From Osmia lignaria lignaria (taxonomy: Eukaryota; Arthropoda; Insecta; Hymenoptera; Megachilidae), in NCBI RefSeq assembly GCF_051020975.1, contig NC_135037.1:8866001-8930000 (forward strand): a stretch of DNA of 64,000 nucleotides. The letters are read 5' to 3'. The notes beneath the pieces are model-generated. The model was given only the letters and a program-made list of their open reading frames with translations. It was not told the DNA's origin and searched no databases. Positions 10,861-24,560 of the stretch are shown piece after piece. The stretch's first letter is position 1. Every line of letters begins with the position of its first letter. A program made the translations under genes and the position numbers.

Positions 10861-13800
10861 TTCGACTAATTTTAACAGTTTTTTATTTTTCATGATATTC
10901 GATAATTTAATTGTTAAATTTGATTATTAGATTTTGAAATGTGGAAAGGTTGATACAATATAATAATATAAATGGATTTTTTCAACCCCGTTACCTGAGG
11001 TATTATTTATTTTTTAATTTTATGAAAATTTTTATTATTACTTAGCTCAATTGTTTAACGTTTTTGAAAGTTATTAAACTTATTAATTTTTTAGAACAAC
11101 ACATTTACACTGTCCATAATGGAAGGGTTTACATTTGCCTATATACAATTATAATTAAATAATTCAGAGTAATTAGTATTCTAACACATCCAAAACAATA
11201 TCGTCAAATGATATAATAATAAATATTAAAAAAGAAAAACAAATTCTATATGAATTTATCAATCATTTTTATAGAGAAGTTCTTTTAGTTTCAAAAATTT
11301 AATTTTAATATGGCAGATTGCAAGTGTAATGGATTTAAGATCCATATAAACCTTTATTGTTGATGCGACTATAAACTCTTAATTAAAAAAAGAAAAAAAT
11401 TCACTAAATCTTGCTTCTAACAAAAGCAAAACCATGTATTCGATAGTTTTTCAGATCAACTGATGCGTGGATGAAAATATCAGGTAAAAAAGGAACACAG
11501 AGAACAAAGAAAGCGAAAGAGGAAGAAAGTAGAAAGAGTGAGAAGATGAAAAAAGGAAGCATTCCTATCTTGAATAGAGATACGTGGAGGAGGTTAAACA
11601 GAATATACACCATAGAATAATACACTAGCAGGCAGATGCGTCCGCTTCCTGACTCCCTGACTCCATCTTGAATTATCTCGTGACCCATCCCTTCGTGAAG
11701 AGCGCACCCTTCGCGCGGGAACCTGGTTTAGGGTGTACTCGCACTCGGCAACCGAGTGCACGAATTACGCGAAGAATCCGTCATAACCGATGTAATATTA
11801 CGGAGATTGGATCTCTGGATCGAGTTCTCGATCACCCCATACCGGTTTCAAGGACCTTCTCGATGATATCGCCCCATGCAGCCACGTGGTGGATTTCCTT
11901 TTTTAGTTATGTGCACCGCGTGCTGATTGATGCGAACAAATTCATGGAGTGGAGAAAGGGGGTTTATTAATTTAACGATTAATTAACGCAGGTAGATGTG
12001 AGCAAGTGGTGTTTGATTAGAAAAAATACTATACAAATATTGGGTGAATTTAATCATTTCTTAATTTATATTAAATAGTTTTCCAATATTTATCTTCATT
12101 TATTTATATGAATGAAAGTCACTTTCGATTTTATTTAAAATAGCTTTCCTTCAATAGCATGATATTTTTAAATTAATAGAAATTTATATTAACCCTTGGA
12201 TTGGTGAACAGAAAGACGAAATTTTGACGAATGCTCAGCGAACCGTGGCTCGTTTTTAGGCTTTGCCGCAATATGTCGAAAAATAAGATTATCCACGTAA
12301 TTGTCCCGAAGGGACTGCACAAAGGCATGTTGCGTTTTGCGTTGCATTCGTGCGCAAATAAAAGATTCGAGTCGCTTTGTCAAGAAGGCAAATGCAACTA
12401 AACGGCCTGTAATAGGACCGGGATTAAAGTACAATTGTCTATCGAACTACAGGAAAAATTTCTACAATGACAGACGGATCTGCTGAAGTTATCTTTTCTA
12501 TTCTGTTACACGAGACCCTGAAACAAGCGTAAAAATGAAATACGACGTCCTCAGTTTGTAGATCGAAAGAATTTTACCTTCGTTCAGATTTTTTCTTCCG
12601 TATAACTTTGCTGCTGAATTGGATTATTTATAATAAAACCTTCTTATTTTTAAAAAGGTATGAAAAAATGCTTTTAAATTCCAGCTATCGCGATGAAAAT
12701 AGAATTATATGCGAAAGTATTAAGGTACAAATTATTGGTAATTTTAATAACGTAAATAATAAATAAATATTTATAAAAATGTGATATATTGAACTATAGC
12801 TATCCTATTAAAAATGCAATTATACATTGTTTATGAAGAATATTATATTACAAAATTGTTGAGTAGCAATAAAAATTAAATACTTTGGTACATTAATAAA
12901 ATGCACTTTTATTTGTTTTTATCAATCGATGCTGGATTATTCTTCCTCCCCTTTGAATGCACTGAATGAGAAGGTGAAAAAGTAGATTCGTTTACAAGTA
13001 GCTGGTTACGGGTTCGGTATTAAAATACAACTGTCTGGCATCACACGGTGCGCTTACAGGAACGGGTACAGAAACTTAAGAGTATTTATGTTCAGTGAAT
13101 CGCAGAAGGGGAACGTTGCCGTTTTAGGGGAACAAATTGGTGGAATATAATGTTATCGATCTCATTGGGTATAACATGCAAAGACTATACCAAATTATTC
13201 AACTTAATCAAAGTTAACTCATGAAGGGGTTCGAAGCACTAACAAAATTCTATTTTCAATTTTTGTCAATTTTTGCTTTTGAGACTACAATGCAAACGAT
13301 AACAATTTAACTTTAATTTTCTGTAAATATTTTCCATTATATGAAATCCTTTTATTTAAAAATTGATATATCTATAAATTTTGGACCTAGCTCCATTTTT
13401 CGAGAGTTAAAATTCAGAAATTCACGATAAACTTTTCTTAATAAAACTCCAATGGACGCGTGTCAGTTAATTTTAGGCCGACTCTGTTTCACCCTGAAGG
13501 GGTTAACAGTCACTTTTCGAGAACACCTATCCACATCATCCCCGACAAAAGGTTTAACCATATTAAATACCGTTGCTCTGATCGAGACACCTTTGTATGT
13601 AGGATCTTCTCGAAGAGTAAGTTCGTAAGATAAATGCGAAGAGATAGGACGCCGATAATAGGGTCAGCACAAAGCCAGTTTAGTACAAGCTCTCGGGCTA
13701 ATCGTGCCACCAATATTGTCGTTAATTCGACCGACCATCGATCCTCACAAAGAGTTATATAAGTAACAGATCGACGGGTGGTCCAGTTCTGTGGCTGTCG

Positions 13801-16800
13801 ATGGAAAAGGACGAAGGATCCTCGTTTCGAAGAGAAGAGAACAAGGGGGGACGATGAAGAAGATGCGATGACCGTAAGCTTGCACGGCCTGCAAGTGGCC
13901 TCGTCCTTAGCAGTCTAAATCCAAAAACTTGCGAGGCCAGGTAGAGATCCTGCCCCCGTCTTATGTCGCCGCTATCTTCTTCCACATCTAAGGGAGCACT
14001 CCGGGTCCTCGCAGAAACTCTAATCTGCCGACGGTGCTATTCACTGTTTGCGCCTTGTTTTACTGGTATTGCATTTAACGAGGTTCGGACAGGCTCGTCC
14101 TTTGGGGGTGAAAGGAGCTTGTAAGCCGCACCTTTTACGGCGCTTCGTTTCATTCGAAAAAAAATCCACCCTCCACCTTCACTTTTGTCTTTTACTAACC
14201 GAGGTTCAATAATAAAAAAAAAGTAGCTTAGCAGGAATAAAAATGTTTGCATACCCTAAATGAGAAAATGTTAACTTTGAAAATTTCTAAAGTCTTATCA
14301 CTCTGTTTCATTTATAATTAGTTTTTTCCTTCTTATCGTTTCGATTCTAAGAAAAATATTATCAATAAATTAAATTGTTATTTTAAAAATGTAGAAAGTG
14401 CAAGATTTCTGGAAAATAATATAATACATCCTGTACATGGAGGATCAAAAGCGATCTATCCTGAGGGAAGAATAAACTCTGGACCTTCTTAAGTCGTTTT
14501 CGGGAACCTCAGAAGAAATCTTGCAAAATTAGGTTGACATTTTCCTAGTCGAAGCGCCTTCTCGTTTGGGATCATTGGAGCAAGTGGTAATCCCATAGCG
14601 ATCATACGGTCGACTTGGCAGACACTATAGGTCACCGTGGACTCCGTCAAAATTTCGAACGGTCCTAGAATCGAAAATAAGGCGAAGGTTAGGCCGTGCA
14701 CCGCGTTAATGGAGGATAAGCTCGTGCTTCTGAACTGACTCTGTTTCTGTTCCTCGGATATCCTTAGTGAAGCTGCCTTTTACAGAGTTCACCTGCCTGT
14801 CCCTTTAAATCTTCACGACGTCCTACTGTTCCTCCACAATGCGATATTTTTCTAATTTATCGGTAACTGAAAAAATTGTGTCCTGTAAACAATAGACAAA
14901 TTCAATAAATTAGGATAATGGCATAAACATTTTAATTGTAATTACAATATATCACAATAACAAATCTCACACTAAAATAACAAATTATTTTTAATATACA
15001 ACAGTAATTTAATGTAAAGTTTAAATTAAAAATCTCTCAACCCTCATTTCATAATGAAATAATTAAGTATTTAAAAAAATCTTATGAATTTTTCTATAAT
15101 ATTATAGATAAAGAAATATAAACTTATCTCCATATATCAAAAATTAATCTCAACCCATATTGTTTCACAATGAAGTTCCATTAGAAAATAAATTACTATT
15201 TCAACACATTGTATTTCATTCGCGTGGTGCACGAAATCGTTTTATCTCTGTCGTGATTAGAACAATGACAGCAAAGCAACCTGTTGCTTCTCATTCTAAG
15301 CAGAGCACTCGTGTTCCTAACGCTATGGGAAACATGAAACATATGGTCGGATCGATATGGTATAGATGCGAGAATCACCGATGCCCTCGTGTTTTACCTG
15401 AACGATGAGGGTGGAAAGTGGCTGTTCGGTTTGATGAAACGAGGTAAAATCCGCCATATGCGTAATTATTGCCACATGAGAACGTAATTTGACATGGGAA
15501 ACGATGTTCCCATTGAAAATATAATTCGAGGATTTTTGAGAGCTCTTATGATAAATTTCGAGGAAAATTGTGTGGAAATTTTGAAACTGTATTGGCATCT
15601 TTTAAGGAAGATTAGAATAAGAATTAGAATAAATTTGAAGCGTTCCACAAAAAGGAGAGGAAACGTACAGTAATTAAAAATAATATAATTTTTAAGTTCA
15701 ACAACCCCAACAGTTTTAACCGTGAGAATCTTTAACCTGAATCTTAAGTCATGACCACAATTTCTCTTGCAACTTCTTGAAGAAATATTTATAAACGAGT
15801 CATGAACTTGAAAAGGAGAAGATACGTCGGTCTGTCACCCTAACGTTCGTTAGTCGGCCGGAAGTTCAGTGTTATGAAAATCAGTCGTCGGTTAGGATCT
15901 CGAAAAATCGTAACGAACATATCTTTACGTTATGGTTTCTTTTCGATGAAAAATGGGCGTACACCGGAGTGACAAGTAGCTGCACCGGCTAACAGATCAG
16001 AAATCAGAGACGCTACACCTCGGGAGGGGTTGAAAAGAAGGCGAGGAAACTCCTTGAAGGTACCTTGCAAGACGTGGATCCATCCTGGGCGGGAACATCC
16101 GGCTTCTTGTTACGCATTCACCTATCCAAGAACTATGAAACTGCTCGTCGTTATTACCGATGAAAAAAAAAAAAAAAAGAGAGAAGGACATTCGGTGGGA
16201 ATCTTTCTCCTCCTGTCTGTCGAACGAACTTCTCAGACGTTGAAAAGTTGACAATTTTTAGACGGTATTAAAAATTTGATTTTTAATATCACTTTGAAAA
16301 AAGTTAATGGCAGTAACAAAATTGTTATTAAGAAGGCTTTCAGGGATGATTCAACAAGTGAAGTCTAAATAAAATTTTAATTGTAATTCACGATTTAGAA
16401 GATTTTCAGCAAATAAAGGATCTTCATTCATCTAAGGTGTTAAGATGCACCAAACCTACCCTAAATCAAACAATGAATCCTCCGCGTAATACCTATCCTC
16501 CCTTCAAACATCCGATCGCAAGTAACCATAAGATTCTCAACTGTAATATCCATTGAAGCATTCAGGAACGTTTTCCACCATTCGCGTATGTATTCACGAT
16601 GGCGGGCCGCGTTTCAGTTGGAACCACTCCCACCTCTTCCATGAAAGGGCAAAGACGTCTTCTTGTCTCCGGAACGGAAAAGATCCCCCGGCGTTCTTGC
16701 CTTCGACTACCCGCACTGACTGTGAGCGAACTTTTTCAATGGCCGTCCTGTAAAAGCACAACAGCCTAGCCAGTGACGTAACTCGAGCCCACTGTCAGTG

Positions 16801-17189
16801 CTGACAGTGCTGATGGTCGATTCTTTGTCAGCCTACTCGCTGGCCTCACTTACTTCAGCCTCCCTTTCTCTTTGCCTCTTCAAGTTCGCCGTTACCTTCT
16901 CTCTTTCTCGTCGTTTCTCCTACTGTTTTATATCCTCTTTCCTCGGCAAAGCATGATTGCGACGCATCACGGTGGGAACCGGAGTAGAATCGTTTTGTGT
17001 ACAAACCAGGTTTCTGGACGCAGACTGTTTGATGGTGATTCAAGGGAATTCGAGGGAATTGGAAGAGGGGTGGGGTTTTTGGAAGGCGGTATTTTATATT
17101 AAATTTAGAAATAAATTTTCTATATTTTACGTATGTTGTTTTGTATATGGTTTAAAATGACCCTAAGAACTTAATTCTGGTGCCTACGG
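10861..17189. other. Upstream of tll, no gene seen
   Basis: AT-rich sequence alternates with GC-rich islands at about 11640-11930, 13440-14170, 14480-14830, 15830-16230 and 16500-17060. Open frames within the islands exist on both strands at once, and none has splice sites plus a recognisable domain. The stretch may hold tll cis-regulatory elements, which is inference from position only. Confidence 0.4.
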
Positions 17190-17401
17190 TTAACTCGCGG
17201 ATGGCGGACCATGGAGAGAGTCCCAATTCTGATTTAACTGTGTATCTCATATTATTTTCATTCTCTAAATTTTATACTGCTCTTTTATAAATTATTTTTT
17301 TATCATATGAAGCTCCTTTCTTTAACAATTATATACTTAATTTTAAGTTAATATCCTTGTTTGAAGCTTGATTGACCCAGACTCCGCTGTTCAAGGGTTA
17401 A
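17190..17401. mobile_element. TTAA-flanked MITE, copy A (piggyBac-like)
   Basis: The 212-base element runs from TTAA to TTAA with imperfect terminal inverted repeats. The left end is TTAACTCGCGGATGGCGGA; the right end on the opposite strand is TTAACCCTTGAACAGCGGA. It shares GGCGGACCATGGAGA, GATTGACCCAGA and GTTCAAGGGTTAAAAG with a reverse-oriented copy at 28595-28741. TTAA targets and ends starting CCC are typical of piggyBac-type elements. No transposase is encoded. Confidence 0.7.
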
Positions 17402-20400
17402 AAGTAAGTTTAGAGGGAGAAAAGAACATTAATTTCAATAATAGAAATAACCCCGCCAATAAATTATAAAATTGATAAAGAATAATATATTAAATTATAA
17501 ATTGAAGCTCATCGCAAACGATTCAATAAATATCAATATCAAGTTACTTAAATAAAACTGTTATGGAGTGCAGGTTAAGTTCTTTTTCAAAGAGGCTCGA
17601 ACCCGCAATGCGTAATAGAATTCTCTCTCTCTCCCCCGTTTCCCCCTCACCGTTCTCGTTATTATTCTCTCTGTCCTATTTTGTTAAGAGAGGCCCGCAC
17701 TGTGCTCATTTTGCCTCCTCGAGATCTCAAATTTCGTCGACGCCGTTTCGCCGTTCGCCTCCTCTTTTCATTCGCCTGCTACCCGGCCGATTCGCCTTTT
17801 GACGAAGTGCTTCTTTGGTATGAACTATACGCGTCATTCAATACCCGCCCGCACCGTACAAAGCGTTTCCGGAAGCGCCATGAGATTTAACTATATCACC
17901 CCCTCGACGCTAGCTGGACCATGCCGACAATGATTCCTCGAGTTAGAATCACCATTAAGCCGCGTCAGATGATTTTTACTCTTTTTTATTTAATGGTAAT
18001 TAATAGCTATTTTTTTATAATTACATATATCCGGTATATTTTTTGGGTTATTATGAAAAATTCAATTTTATAAATAAATACAAATTGAATTATGCAAGTA
18101 GGTAAACTTTAAAATAAAAATAATGTATATTGGGAAGAAGCTATTTTATTATTATATTTCAACATTAATTTCAAGATTAAATTTTGTACAAAAGGAATAT
18201 TAATTCTCTAATATGCACTCTATTTCACAAAAGTTACAATCTCTTCAAGCACCTTTTCAGGACATTGCTATAATAAAAATAAAAAATGCCTGGTTTATCC
18301 TGTCGATTAACATCAACGATCGTTAAGGTACGTATTTTTAATCCGTGCTTTTCTACAAGAGATACGAGACACCCCGGACGTACGCCAACAATTTTTACAG
18401 CCCTTTACTCTACCGATAATCGTGAAGGGTCCGTTTTGCCTTCATTGTTGTGGTTTTACGACGCTCATTCTGCGGGTACGATTTTTTCGGACAAAGCGCA
18501 ATCAGGGAATGGTAGCAAGTCGTGGAGGTTGGTTTTTCCCAAATCCAGGATACCCTTGCACCTATCGGTTGACAGGTCAAGAAATGACCACTGTGTTTTC
18601 GTGTGTCCCGCCTCGTTTCGTTTTGACCAGTTTAATTTATAGACGGCGCACGACTGACCCGAATTCTGCGAAATTTTCTCTGAAATCCAACGTGTCATAT
18701 CTCATTTTTATTTGTTATTTCGACTCTTGCCGAGAAATGCTGTTTATTGAAACCATTCACGAGCAAACCGCAACAATCATCCCCGACAATGGGCTACCAA
18801 TTCCCAGGCGAATTACCAAAAATTTACGAGGAGAGACATAAATCTATGACTACTTCGATTCTTGATTCCAGGAGCCATGGAGAAAGTTACGACATCTGGA
18901 TATTAGTCAAAATAATTTTAATCAAAGTGTTACAAAAAATAGCATTATTTTTATTTATACAAATATCAGCTCTGAAGATTGATAAAAAGGATGATTTTTT
19001 TAATTTTGACAAAAAATATTTCAAAAAACAAGGTGTCAAAGTTTTAAAATTCTAAATTTCCAAAATTTTGAAATTCTAAAATTCTAAGTTTCCATAATCA
19101 AATATTATTTTTCTCCAAAATGAAAAATGGAAATGATTTCATTTTTCTACATATTCACCTGAACTCCTACCTTCCATTTAATGTCCGGTAGCTTTCTCTT
19201 TCGAGTAAATCAATATGCACTCCAGCAGGCTAATCCAAGCAGATTACCATCGATAAGATTCCTCTTGAAGAAATCCTAGCTGAAAGGCTCGAATATTTTT
19301 TCTCATACTTATGCAGGAATACGATGAAGCTTCGGTTTAATTTACGTTCTCGTGGAGAGTAAGACAACACAGGATTACGTATTATTGGTAATACCGTTTG
19401 TCTGTGGCGGGATGGAGTTTGCTAGCTTATGGTAATAAAAAACAGAGTTTTGTGAAAGGTATAATATTAACGGTCGTCAGTATGCTAGCACGGGATTAGT
19501 TACCTGACGATCCTCCATAAAAATCGGTGCCGCGAAGGTGCTTGATCTGAAAGGGCCTCTGTACCTCGTACATTATGAAGTGTCGCTGTTAATTGCTGTG
19601 AACAGTACAATAGGCATTGTTGATATCTTTTGATAATAAAAGCTGGGGTTGATAATGATACTTTCTTTCCTGACATTGATACCAATCACTTTCTTTAAGA
19701 CATCTTTAATATTCTGATATGCAAATTTTGTAAACAAAAATTAATCAGTGCTCGATTGTCAAGAACTACAATAATTCCTCTTTCCTTTTTTAATAAAAAA
19801 TAGAGGCCGTTATTAAATAAAGGAGTTATTAAATATCTAGAATATTTTTCCATAAACTTTATTATTTCAATAAATAATTTTCCTCCTTCCATCTATCTTT
19901 ATATTGTGCACACTTCTACCACATCACCCTCTCTCTTCGAGTTTCTTTTAAATTGCACTATATATTATGCCAGTATTATATTACATTGAGAACGGAAATG
20001 TATGGATAGAAAAATGATATACATCGGATGGTCGACGATAATCGTGTTAATGGAATCAGTAATTTGACAGGTGAGTCCGAAATCGGAATTATTACCATCG
20101 AGGATCCGGTCAAAGTCGTATTACATACGAGATAAACAGAGGTCGAACGAGGGTGGTGATCCACGGGATGAGACGTGATTCATGCGAAAAACGCACAACG
20201 TCTGCCAGTATAGGAGAAAAAGATCGGAACGGGGAACGAATACGTGCAAGGAGAAGGAGGGAAAATGGAGCACGTGTTTCTTCTATGGGAGAGTTCACAC
20301 GGGGACCATTCCTCCTCGTCAGCTAATCTAATCATTTGCTCGTAAGGTACCTCGCTTGTATACAGGGTGTTCCTTCAGAATCGGATTTATGGATGATTAT

Positions 20401-23400
20401 CCACTTTTCACAATATTAGAAATGATATTCAAGATTTTGAGTGCAGAGAAAATTTTTGTCTGTAAATGGAGCATGTTTTGTAACAAAATATTTTTAATAT
20501 TATAATATTAATATTAAACATTGAATTTTGGGCAAAATAAAAAATACCAGTTCTTAAAAAAAATTTTTTTTAATTTAAAGATTAGCGAAAATTTGAGTTT
20601 CTTTAAAAATATTCTTTAGCGTGAATTTTTTGATTATTTTAATTCACGGTTGAATGAAGATTAAATCGTGGGTGTAGATTCACGATACACACCTTGTATA
20701 GACGTTTGTAGGCATAAGTAGGAGGTTACCACCCTCTTGATACACCCCCGTTGGCATCGTCACTACGTCGATCTATTTACCCCTACGGCACGACACTTCG
20801 CAGCCGTGTCAACGCGACCCCCGTTGAGAATTCCATTATCGCGGCCACGATTTATGCCCATCCCTCCCTCGAAACCCTTAGAAATGGAGCTCTTCTATTC
20901 CTCTCGCGTAATATACGTCACTGTGAACTCGAGGAAAACAGATTTTCACTGATCTTGATCTCCTTCGGGTCAAGCTCAGTGACAAAAAGTATGTTTAAGA
21001 ACTAAAAATTAAATACATGGTAATATTATTAACATTTGACTTGATTGAAACATTATTGCAATACATTTTTTTCAATTAGTATTTTTAAATTGCAGTAAAT
21101 GAACTAAAAAATAAGTATGTAAAAATTTAGAGAATATTTCGGATTATTATTAACTGCAGTAAAAGAAAATTATAATTTTTCAAATTAAATTTTGCTGTTA
21201 ATAAAATTATTACAAAATTTGGTAAGAGGTGCATGTAATCATTTGTTAAATTAGAAAATTTGATGTAGTTTATAGAGAAGCTGGGGCGATGATTAAGGGG
21301 ATACATGAAAAATTGGACTCGAATTTAACCATTAAACTGTAGGGGTAGTTTGCACCCTCTTGGACACCACGCCTCTTTTAACACCCGCCTACGAATACTA
21401 CCCTACGCATGCGTCTTTCATTCATTCCTATCTTTTCAAGATAGAATACGTTCATTTTTCTCCTTATGAAACAAGCATTTAAAACGATCTTAAACAAAAA
21501 CTGAAAAAGAACTCAGAAAGGAAAAAAATTACATATTTCAAAAATGATTTAATTCAATCCGTCTTATTCACACGATACGATAAATAACTTAACACAATCA
21601 AGTCATCGTTTCATTCAAATTCTGAATGAAATAATAATAATCGATCCTTGTCAAGTCAGGAATGTATCATTTCTTGTTAATTAGACACTTTCGAGTGAAA
21701 TTATCAGAACGACAAGATCTGTCCAGACACTTTTCTTAATTAAACTCTGTTCCATAGAATCGAGTGTCCTCATATTTTACCTTTGATAGCATACGTCATT
21801 GACGGTGATAATGGAAAATAATTTGTCATTCGACGAAGGAAAAGTATGCGAGCAAGCAGCCAGATCGTGTTAAGTGATTTGTCCTTGCCATCTGTAGGTG
21901 CTGGTATTATCCTGCAAACTGAATGTAGATGTCCCGATTCTGGGGAGGGCGGCTTTTAGCCCCATCCAAACGTACCAACACTGAGATATTAGTGTCAAAC
22001 CTGATGTTATCTGTCCTCGAATAAGAAGACGAATCAATCATTGCTGTTCGAGAATGTTTCTTCAACCTTGTTGTTCATCGTGAAACCTTGCAATGAATGA
22101 TCTTATCATTATATGCAAATTATGTGTCTGTAAATGGAAAATTTTTTATACGTCAGTAATCTAAATGTTTTAATGAAATTACAAAGAGAGAAATATAAAA
22201 GTCAGTGCTGCAAAAATAATAATAAGCGAATAAATATTATATTTAATTTTTGAAGGCTTCAAATTTTACAGATTTTTTTTCAACTTACTCGATGATTTTT
22301 AAAAATCTCCTCTCGAAAAGGAGCACGATCAGGGTTTGACATTTCATATTCTTCAGAAAACTTTCCCACAAACTTTTGACAAGCAAAGACATGCGGGTCG
22401 ATCGCCGCGAAGCTAGGTTTTTTGTCTTTCAAGTGGCGGAGTGCTTTCCTTCGCTTAAGGACCAACTCCTGGCTAACACCGGCATTTTATATTCACACAC
22501 GTGCTTTCAACGTACACCTTGTCGCGTTGCCATTATTTTCACCCCTCGGCGTACGTGGGCCTAGCTCGCACTTGCTCACACCCCGGCATCTTGTCGAAGA
22601 CAAATATTTATATCGCGAACACCCGCTGAGCCATTGTGAAATCCGCGGCAACTCTTGCTTCTATTAAGGCATCGAGCACCTTCTCGTCGCCTTACCCTCG
22701 CGATTTAACGCGTGAGACCTTGCAGAAGGGGAAATCCGCCGGTAGTAGCTCTAGCACCTCTTCAGGGTGTTGAAATGCAAGTATGAAACAGGGAATTTGA
22801 GGGAATCGTTCGTGAAACGACTCGTTTCGTTCGTTCAGGTCAATTGAATGACTTCGGGATAAAATATTGTGTAAAGCATGTGAAATTAGGGAGGGTTTAA
22901 GTCATCATTTTGCTTAATTAACATTCATTTTTCCAAAATTAAATATAATGCATAACTACCAAACCAGTCAAAATGACTGGCTTCAAGCTTCTTATTTTAT
23001 GTTGAAATGTATGTTGGCTATTATCGAGGTAAAGAATGGCTTTATCTATTTAACTTTCTGCATTATTTTCAACTTAAAAATAAGTGTTCATCAAACGTCG
23101 GTAGTTTCAGTATTAATATCTAATTGCAAAATATTAATTACTACCATGATATTTTGTGAATTTCTGTTCGCATCATATGCCCTTGTTATATATTTTATTG
23201 AGAGCGGAAACTAGAACACTTGTCACTGCCCAACTATCTCGTTGACTAATGATGCCCATCTGACGATTAAAACATGACAGCAACGAGTTTATGATAGGTT
23301 CCCATGGGTCAAGCCACGTGTATAGCGAGGGTAAATGTATTCTCGCATGTCTGATTATACCGTGGAAGGTGCATCATATTGTTTCCTATTCTACTCTCCA

Positions 23401-24433
23401 ATTCACTCTACCATATAGAATTTTTAGCTGAAAGAAGAAAGCAAGCAGTAAATCATTTAAAATAAAAAATAATAAATAATCGCTTGAATTTTCATAAATA
23501 TCTGAATAATTTTGAGCTTTACTGTATATTTCATTCACAGCTCACCCTGTGACCCATCAAATTTCCAAAATACGAATATAAAATGTCAGAGGGGCAGAAA
23601 TAAAGCAACGACGTATCTCAGAGAGATACTAAGGAAACAACAAAACTACATCCAAAGATGTCCTTCTTTAACCACTATCGTTCTGACATCAGTTGAAAGA
23701 AACCGATAAACACAGGGACTGTCATCAAAAATTCAGTGACAGCCACCGTCATGCGTGTCCATCCACGTCTTTGATTCAAGATGAGACGTCGTTTTTTACC
23801 TACGAGGTCGAAGGTCCACGAGAGAGAAACAAGATGAAGGAGAGGTATGAATGGACAGGAGGAGTGGCATTCAATGTTTTATCGAGGATCTATGCCGGCT
23901 GAATGGCTTCGAGGAGTACCTTTGTGCCTGTTCGCGTTACGAGGCGAGTCCTTTCTGAAAAATAAGAGCGTGGGAGGAGTGACGATGCGAAGGACGAAGG
24001 ATATGTACGAGTGCCTCTTTCTCCTTTGCTGAAACGACGGAGGGTAAAGGTACAGGTGGCCTCTTCGTACCTTCACGCACCACTAATTTCTTCCTCATTA
24101 TCCACCGTAGGCGGTCATTCGAGGTTCCGAGCTTCTTGTTCCGCATTTACCTACCCATTGTTGCCCAAAGGGATCCCTCAGGATCGCGTCTTCCCTCTTC
24201 ATCGTGCTCCGGGGGATGCTGTTGATGCCGGTCGAGTGGCGGAGGAACTGATTGTAAGTCATGTTGTGGTTACGAACCGTGGATCATCGACATCTACGAA
24301 TTTAAAAAGTGTTCGTTCAGCTTTAAAAAAATATTAAATAACTCAATGCAAATAGTAATAAATTTAAAGACTTTTGTTTAAAGTGGATTAGACCCACTCT
24401 ACTTTTAATTTGATAAAGTTAAATTTAAATTAA
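17402..24433. other. No gene seen; GC-rich islands
   Basis: GC-rich islands lie at about 17560-17960, 18280-18640, 20040-20330, 20730-20950, 22330-22860 and 23640-24300, separated by AT-rich DNA. Their open frames (up to about 139 codons) overlap others on the same or opposite strand and lack recognisable domains. A weak pair of transposon-like ends at 20361 and 20698 (TACAGGGTGTTCC and inverted TACAAGGTGTGTA) may mark a degraded element. Confidence 0.4.
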
Positions 24434-24560
24434 TTGAAATAAAAATTTAATTTAATAAAGTTTAATTGAAATAAAAATTTAATTTAATAAAGTTTAATTG
24501 AAATAAAAATTTAATTTAATAAAGTTTAATTGAAATAAAAATTTAATTTAATTTGAATTA
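24434..24560. repeat. 32-bp minisatellite, about four copies
   Basis: Copies begin with TTGAAATAAAAATTTAATTT at 24434, 24466, 24498 and 24530, an exact 32-base period. The first three copies are nearly identical and the last degenerates into AATTTGAATT repeats. Confidence 0.92.

Noticed and set aside
18422..18841. 139-codon plus-strand frame with a CUB-like PNPGYPCTYRLTG segment
   Set aside because: It overlaps another long frame on the same strand, lacks the other CUB landmarks, and has no convincing splice pair around the segment.
20361..20698. Possible 338-base element with TACAGGGTGTTCC and inverted TACAAGGTGTGTA ends
   Set aside because: Only about 10 of 13 terminal bases match and no internal symmetry is seen, so it is too weak to list as an element.
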